In this document: one piece after another, positions 43,660 to 48,031 of the stretch
How positions within the stretch are numbered: position 1 is the first letter of the stretch
Layout: each line of letters begins with the position of its first letter
Program-made: the position numbers and the translations under genes
NCBI RefSeq assembly: GCF_000191885.1
Contig: NZ_AEWI01000003.1
Coordinates: 1 to 48,031 of the forward strand
Direction of reading: 5' to 3'
DNA: 48,031 bases
Source of the DNA: Anaerophaga thermohalophila DSM 12881
GTDB taxonomy: Bacteria > Bacteroidota > Bacteroidia > Bacteroidales > Marinilabiliaceae
The notes under the pieces: generated by a model
Seen by the model: only the letters and a program-made list of their open reading frames with translations
The model's database searches: none
Told to the model about the DNA's origin: nothing

Positions 43660-43758
43660 ATGACTAAAGAGGATCAGCTTATCGAGGGTACCCAACTCAG
43701 TACAATGGCCGAATTAACAGACCTGGTGGTCGACAGTGACAAGGTAATTATCTTTTAA
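43660..43758 (+). other. Short open frame of uncertain status
   Basis: 32 codons from ATG 43660 (MTKEDQLIEGTQLSTMAELT, ending DSDKVIIF). It lies within the gap 43612-43954 and begins just past the divergent tRNA promoter. The codons look protein-like (mostly charged and hydrophobic alternation), so it may be a gene fragment left on the chromosome. No RBS or partner identified. The rest of the gap is non-coding. Confidence 0.2.
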
Positions 43759-43840
43759 CCTGTGAGTGCAGCATAAACAGTTCATTTTTTCTCTGTGAAT
43801 CTCCGTGATGTGCTTTGTACAACTATGTGTAAATAATTGA

Positions 43841-43872
43841 AAAACAATACTTGCTGTCGCAAGTATTGTTTT
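43841..43872. terminator. Terminator after the GH3 gene
   Basis: A perfect 14-bp stem, AAAACAATACTTGC/GCAAGTATTGTTTT, with loop TGTC, flanked by A- and T-runs. It lies about 80 bp past the stop codon of the minus-strand GH3 gene and could act on both strands. Confidence 0.85.
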
Positions 43873-43954
43873 TAGTTTTTCCAAAGAATTACTGTTTAGA
43901 CACCCTCTTTGATATTTTGTCCAAACAAAAAGCTGCAATATAAGGCTTCCCGAA

Positions 43955-46288
43955 TTAAATATTTGGTGTTTCCCACTTTTTAGTCTTCGTGCAGGCAATA
44001 TCCAACACCTGATCACCGGTCTGAATACGGAAATCTCCTTCTTCCAATATCCACTTACCGTCTTTCCCCACAAAAGCAAGGTCAGAACCTTTTAGCGTTA
44101 AAGTCACTGTTTTGGTTTCACCCGGTTGTAATTCTATTTTTTTGAAGGCACGCAGGCGTCGTACATCCGGAGTCAGCGACGCAACCAGATCACTACTGAA
44201 CAACAGTACACTTTCTTTTCCTGCACGATCGCCGGTATTGGTAACATCCACGGTAAATGTCAGATCGTCTTCAGCTGTAAATGATGTTTTATCCACAGAA
44301 AAGTTTTCATATTCAAAACCGGTATAACTCAACCCATAACCAAAAGCCCACTGAAACGACATCTGTGCATTGTAGTTATAGACTCCTTCCATGGTTCCGG
44401 TGTGTTCACTTGGTTTGTAATCGTAACTGCCAAGTGAGTTAACCGCCTTAGGATAAGAAAAAGGCAATTTACCGCTGAAATTCGTTTCGCCGCTGATGAG
44501 ATTGGCCAGAGCATCGCTACCATAATTCCCGGGCAACATAATATCGACCACCGCATCGGCCAGGGGTTCAATTTCACTGATCACACGTGGACGGCCCCCA
44601 TTCAGAACCAGAACAATCGGTTTCCCGGTTTTACTGAGTGCTTTTACTAGATTCAACTGGTTTTCCGACAAAGTAAGATCGGATAGGTTTCCGGGTGTTT
44701 CGCAATAGGAATTTTCTCCGATGCAGGCAAAAATAACATCAACACCATAGGCTGCAGCCACTGCTTTATCTATTTCAGGCTCGTTTTCTTCCCAGTACTC
44801 ACCGGCATTGTTATAGGTAACCCCTGGCTGGTAAACCACATTATTGTCGCCAAACTTTTCATTAAAAGCTTCCAGTATTGTATTGTGCTCAGCAGCAAAC
44901 TTATCTGCTCCTTTTCCCTGCCAGGTGTACGACCAGCCACCATTAAGGGTCCGCATTGAGTTGGCATTGGGACCGGTGACCAAAATTTTCTTTCCATCGG
45001 CTAAAGGCAAAATATCATTTTCATTTTTGAGCAGAACCATGGATTCCTCAGCGGCCTCCAGGGCCACCTGGGCATGTTCTTCGCTTCCGAACAACGGAAA
45101 ATCTTCGGTATCGTAAACCGGCGTCTCGAATAAGCCCAGGCGGTATTTCATTCGTAACACCCTGCGTACTGCATCATTGATGCGGCTCATTTTCACTTCA
45201 CCCTCATCAACCAGCTCTTTCAAAAGAATGCAGAAATCCCAGTCGTAGGGTTCCATGGCCATATCAATACCAGCATTGATGGCCAGTTTAATAGCTTCTT
45301 TCTTGTTTTCCGCAACCTTTTCCCTCGTGTAGAGATTGTTGATATCGGCCCAGTCGGTTACAATCATTCCGTCCCAGTTCAAATCCTCCTTCAGCCATTC
45401 TGTAAGTAATTCGTAACTGGCATGAACAGGCATACCGTTAACAGAGCCGGAGTTGCACATCACTGACAAGGCCCCTGTTCTTATGGCTTCCAAATAGGGG
45501 GCAAAATGCTTCTCACGCAGTTGTTGTTCACTGATAATTGCAGGTGTGCGGTCTTTTCCCGAAAAAGGCACGCCATACCCCATATAATGTTTCAGGCAAA
45601 CGGCAATTTGTTCTTTGCCTATTTTATTTGGGTCATCACCCTGGAGACCTAAAACGGCTTCGCGTCCCATTACGGCGTTCACAAAAGCATCTTCACCATA
45701 GTTTTCCCACATCCGGGGCCAGCGGGGATCACGCCCAAGGTCTAAAGTCGGAGAAAAAGTCCAGGGCACACTCCCTGCTTTTGTTTCATAAGCCGTTATT
45801 TCACCGCCTTTGCGAACCAAAGAACGGTTAAAAGTAGCGCCCATGTTGAGAGGTTGGGGAAACATTGTGCCATCCAGAATATAAGTTGAACCATGTATCT
45901 GGTCCAATCCGTAAATGCAAGGAATCCCGATCTCCTCCATGGATTTCTCCTGAATTTTGCTGATAATCTCATGCCACTTCTCTCTGGTCTGAGCTATTGT
46001 GCCGGGTGTGTTAAGAATGGAACCCACTTTATAGACACCAAACACGGTATCCATCCTGGCTTCGCTCAGTTGAAAATCACCCTGATAAATAGTTTCTGGC
46101 TCGCCCAGTACATCAATGGTCAACTGGGTCATTTGCCCGATTTTTTCTTCCAGAGTCATCCGGTTCAACAGCGCTTCAACTTTTTGCTCAATCTCCTGAT
46201 TTTTGGCTATTACAGGTTTCGCGCTTTCCTTGGCTGTACAGGCGTTCAACACCACTATTGCCAGTAAAAAAACAAAATTTCGTTTCAT
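43955..46288 (-). CDS. bglX: GH3 beta-glucosidase lipoprotein
   Basis: A 777-aa protein. A lipobox VLNAC (cysteine at residue 17) indicates a lipoprotein. GH3 catalytic domain: [45 protein letters not shown] and nucleophile D312 in [15 protein letters not shown]-terminal alpha/beta sandwich with acid/base region [15 protein letters not shown], then the fibronectin-III-like end. Length matches periplasmic BglX-type enzymes. Releases terminal beta-linked glucose (or xylose) from oligosaccharides; substrate not readable from sequence. It appears monocistronic and lies outside the island, so it is not part of the fructan locus. Confidence 0.95.
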   Translation of the reverse strand: MKRNFVFLLAIVVLNACTAKESAKPVIAKNQEIEQKVEALLNRMTLEEKIGQMTQLTIDVLGEPETIYQGDFQLSEARMDTVFGVYKVGSILNTPGTIAQTREKWHEIISKIQEKSMEEIGIPCIYGLDQIHGSTYILDGTMFPQPLNMGATFNRSLVRKGGEITAYETKAGSVPWTFSPTLDLGRDPRWPRMWENYGEDAFVNAVMGREAVLGLQGDDPNKIGKEQIAVCLKHYMGYGVPFSGKDRTPAIISEQQLREKHFAPYLEAIRTGALSVMCNSGSVNGMPVHASYELLTEWLKEDLNWDGMIVTDWADINNLYTREKVAENKKEAIKLAINAGIDMAMEPYDWDFCILLKELVDEGEVKMSRINDAVRRVLRMKYRLGLFETPVYDTEDFPLFGSEEHAQVALEAAEESMVLLKNENDILPLADGKKILVTGPNANSMRTLNGGWSYTWQGKGADKFAAEHNTILEAFNEKFGDNNVVYQPGVTYNNAGEYWEENEPEIDKAVAAAYGVDVIFACIGENSYCETPGNLSDLTLSENQLNLVKALSKTGKPIVLVLNGGRPRVISEIEPLADAVVDIMLPGNYGSDALANLISGETNFSGKLPFSYPKAVNSLGSYDYKPSEHTGTMEGVYNYNAQMSFQWAFGYGLSYTGFEYENFSVDKTSFTAEDDLTFTVDVTNTGDRAGKESVLLFSSDLVASLTPDVRRLRAFKKIELQPGETKTVTLTLKGSDLAFVGKDGKWILEEGDFRIQTGDQVLDIACTKTKKWETPNI

Positions 46289-46324
46289 GGTTTTCGTTTT
46301 ATTAGTTGGTTTTATTAGTAATTT

Positions 46325-46449
46325 AGTGTCTGCCCGTAAAGTATCATTTACTGTGTTACGCTTATCCGAAAATTACTCATATACGAGAAACAAACTCCGT
46401 ATTTTCGGACTTCGGAAGCCTTGTAAATGACACTTCCTGAACAGACACT
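46325..46449. repeat. Second MITE-like palindrome, related to 2867-2955
   Basis: The ends AGTGTCTG..AGT.TCATTTAC (46325-46350) and the inverted form at 46423-46449 pair over about 20 positions. The right end (inverted: GTGTCTGTTCAGGAAGTGTC) closely matches the 2867-2955 element (GTGTCAGTTCAGAAAGTGCC). The 125-bp interior differs and has no gene. Confidence 0.65.
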
Positions 46450-46468
46450 TGATTTGCTACAACATTTT

Positions 46469-46518
46469 CCGGCTTTACAGACGGGTACCCTTTAGTAGTA
46501 AACCGTCTGTAAAGCCGG
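46469..46518. repeat. 16-bp perfect hairpin
   Basis: CCGGCTTTACAGACGG (46469-46484) pairs exactly with CCGTCTGTAAAGCCGG (46503-46518), with an 18-base loop and GGAAAAAA after it. It resembles a strong terminator or a palindromic repeat. There is no T-run in either direction close to the stem, so a repeat is more likely. Confidence 0.6.
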
Positions 46519-46609
46519 GGAAAAAAGCAATATCTTCTTAACCTTCGTTATATTGAGTTATACATTGTCCTGGTTAAAGACAATCTGCAAACAGGAACAA
46601 ATCTATCAC

Positions 46610-46751
46610 TGAGTGCAGTATAAAAAGCATTTTTTTATCAAAATCCAGATGTTTTAAATTTTTTACCAGAGTTACCTTATTGTTAATGAAGATATAAAAA
46701 TTTAAAACAAAAACGAGTTCGGCAATAAAGATGCTTCTTAGACCGGACTCA
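46610..46751 (+). repeat. Full-length copy of the dispersed TGAG repeat
   Basis: A 142-bp unit, TGAGTGCAGTATAAAAAGCA to GACCGGACTCA. It aligns over its whole length with the inverse of 15217-15359. It ends 5 bp before the DUF190 gene stop codon and so makes up its 3' flank. Confidence 0.8.
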
Positions 46752-46756
46752 TTGCT

Positions 46757-47113
46757 TTAATTTATCTTTTTTCCCTTTTTATTAAGCAAAATATCCACTC
46801 TTTCCCGAATTACAAGGCAACCATAGCGCATATCTTCGAGCATGGGGGATATGTTTTCATAAAAGGCGTCTATTTTATCATCACTGTCAATGATTTCCAC
46901 CACCATCGGCACTTTTTCTGCAACCTCCCAGAATTTGTATGAATGAATGACCGAACTGGCGCCAAACCCCAAAGCGCCTCTGATAGCTGTAGCCCCTGAA
47001 ATTCCTGCTTCACGGGCTTTGAAAACAATCGACTCGAACAATGGCTGATGCCCGTCCTTATCCGTTGAGCTAATATAAATCCGAAGCATGGATGATTTTG
47101 TAACTGCCTTCAT
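46757..47113 (-). CDS. DUF190 protein associated with CrcB
   Basis: A 118-aa cytosolic protein of the DUF190 family (PII-like ferredoxin-fold): MLRIYISSTDKDGHQPLFESI, AREAGISGATAIRGALGFGA, IHSYKFWEVAEKVPMVVEII, the usual order. Family members sit next to crcB, as here (1 bp from its stop), and are thought to modulate the fluoride channel, although the mechanism is unproven. The C-terminal half ends in a lysine-rich tail. Same operon as crcB. Confidence 0.93.
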   Translation of the reverse strand: MKAVTKSSMLRIYISSTDKDGHQPLFESIVFKAREAGISGATAIRGALGFGASSVIHSYKFWEVAEKVPMVVEIIDSDDKIDAFYENISPMLEDMRYGCLVIRERVDILLNKKGKKIN

Positions 47114-47114
47114 A

Positions 47115-47492
47115 TCAAATCATTTTAATAAGCATCCGCCCAAGAAATACTGCGATAAGACCAAACAAAAAACTTAATCCTGTATACGTTGCAAATCGAA
47201 AAAATTCATTGTTTTCTAAAAGCAACAGAGCATCGTTGGAGAAAGACGAGAAAGTAGTAAATCCGCCACACAGTCCAACAGTTAAAAACAATCGCCATTC
47301 GGCCGTCATAAACTGACCCTTTCCCGAAATACCAAAAAATACACCGATCAGAAAACTACCTGCAATATTCACCAGTAAAGTTCCCCAGGGAAAAGTGGAA
47401 ACAAAGAAAACCTGAATGTATCGTGAAATAAAAAACCGTAAGATGGTACCGATAAATCCACCAAAACCGGCTATGAGCATCGCCTTGACCAT
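47115..47492 (-). CDS. crcB: Fluoride channel CrcB/Fluc
   Basis: A 125-aa inner-membrane protein with four helices. Signatures: GFGGFIGTILRFFISRYI, the Fluc helix-2 segment PWGTLLVNIAGSFLIGVFFG with the conserved asparagine, and GLCGGFTTFSSFSND (sodium-site loop and Phe-box). Works as a dual-topology dimer to let fluoride leave the cell. First gene of the crcB-DUF190 pair. No fluoride riboswitch-like fold is seen in the 47493-47570 upstream segment. Confidence 0.95.
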   Translation of the reverse strand: MVKAMLIAGFGGFIGTILRFFISRYIQVFFVSTFPWGTLLVNIAGSFLIGVFFGISGKGQFMTAEWRLFLTVGLCGGFTTFSSFSNDALLLLENNEFFRFATYTGLSFLFGLIAVFLGRMLIKMI

Positions 47493-47647
47493 TGAGATTA
47501 AATTGAATGTTAAAACAAAGATAATAAAATGGGGACACGGTGAGAAAGCACGATAATCAACAAACGCTTTTATGCATATATATTCAACTTTATTTCATCC
47601 GTATAAAATTTATTTATTAAGGTCGGATGGAACTCGCATGCAAGAAC

Positions 47648-47691
47648 TTATACATGTTCTGTTGTGGAAAACGTTGCCATGCTTGTTTCAT
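47648..47691 (+). repeat. 44-bp direct repeat, copy 1
   Basis: TTATACATGTTCTGTTGTGG..GCCATGCTTGTTTCAT is repeated at 47988-48031 with about five mismatches, 340 bp apart. The second copy runs to the window edge and may continue. It lies in a non-coding tail (47493-48031). Confidence 0.6.
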
Positions 47692-47706
47692 CTTACATTT
47701 AATAAA

Positions 47707-47813
47707 TTGTTACGGTTGTTAGAATTGTTAAAGTTGTTAATATTGTTAATGTGTTAGTTGTTAGAATATTATAAGTTTTATTACATTAGCTAACAATCCT
47801 AACAATCCTAACA
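47707..47813. repeat. Short 9-bp tandem motifs in opposite orientation
   Basis: TTGTTANNN units repeat about six times at 9-bp spacing from 47707 to 47766, followed by the inverse (TAACAATCC, twice) at 47791-47813. The two blocks can pair. No gene here. Confidence 0.5.
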
Positions 47814-47880
47814 TTTTTATCCGTATAAAATTAGTCTAAGTTATTGGAATGATACAATTTATTATGCTTTAATTAATATA

Positions 47881-47949
47881 AGATTCTTCGCTCCGCTCAG
47901 AATGACAGACTGTCTAATGTCATTCTGAGGAGGTAACGACGAAGAATCT
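47881..47949. repeat. Palindromic repeat (AGATTCTTCG...CGAAGAATCT)
   Basis: AGATTCTTCG, then CTCAGAATGACA, is mirrored as TGTCATTCTGAG..CGAAGAATCT over 69 bp. This type of palindrome is scattered in many bacterial genomes; its role is unknown. Confidence 0.6.
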
Positions 47950-47987
47950 GTTCACTGTTTTTGGTTTCTTTGATGATTAGAGGTTAA

Positions 47988-48031
47988 TTATACATGTTCT
48001 TTTGTGACAAACCTTGCCATGCTCGTTTCAT
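47988..48031 (+). repeat. 44-bp direct repeat, copy 2 (window edge)
   Basis: The second copy of the 47648-47691 repeat, reading TTATACATGTTCTTTTGTGA..GCCATGCTCGTTTCAT and ending at the last base of the window. Confidence 0.55.

Noticed and set aside
47493..47570. Fluoride riboswitch upstream of crcB
   Set aside because: No sequence resembling the conserved riboswitch core or its pseudoknot arrangement is present.
47707..47813. CRISPR array
   Set aside because: Units are 9 bp with no spacers; simple tandem motif only. No cas genes anywhere in the window.

Overview
The window is a chromosomal segment from a Bacteroidota bacterium, probably Bacteroidales/Marinilabiliales-like (lineage is an inference). 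The evidence is SusC/SusD pairs, a hybrid two-component regulator, a DUF4249 + TonB receptor pair, Bacteroidota-type promoters (TTTG, then about 19 bases, then TAnnTTTG) before both tRNAs, and many surface lipoproteins.

Layout. (1) 1-2367: an integron-like cassette locus. A Xer-like tyrosine recombinase is followed, past its 3' end, by one complete cassette with a multi-pass membrane protein and by an attC-like hairpin cut by the window start. The cassette is bounded by exact inverted copies of GCCACACAAC. (2) 2465-15181: core genes: gpmI, a secreted GH28 pectinase, a DUF308 membrane protein, tRNA-Phe, an M16 protease overlapping an O-methyltransferase, flavodoxin, a TonB receptor with its DUF4249 lipoprotein, and an unknown lipoprotein. 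(3) 15455-43555: a putative 28-kb integrated island. It is flanked by a 19-bp direct repeat equal to the 3' end of tRNA-Arg(CCG), with a tyrosine integrase next to the intact tRNA. (4) 43539-48031: tRNA-Arg, a GH3 beta-glucosidase, a DUF190/CrcB fluoride pair, and repeat-rich intergenic DNA.

The island carries a fructan-utilisation locus on the minus strand: GH32, MFS sugar porter, fructokinase, SusC, SusD, a surface glycan-binding-type lipoprotein, a GH32-like lipoprotein, a related exported protein, and another GH32. A divergent hybrid two-component regulator with a periplasmic sugar-binding sensor faces it. Predicted logic: surface GH32 enzymes cut fructan, SusCD imports oligosaccharides, the MFS protein and fructokinase take up and phosphorylate fructose, and the regulator senses periplasmic fructose. 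A GH172 gene (difructose anhydride/fructofuranoside family) lies beyond the regulator. Both canonical GH32 genes are frame-disrupted at slippage-type sites: a TA tract and an A4 run in one, an A9 run in the other.

The island also holds an excisionase-like gene, two small genes of unknown function, a group II intron with a nonsense codon in its maturase, about 1.8 kb of structured DNA with no convincing gene, and remnants of an IS4 transposase, an ECF sigma factor and a DprA-like protein. Outside the island, a 142-143-bp repeat family (TGAGTGCAG...GACTCA) and a MITE-like element with about 20-bp inverted ends recur between genes.
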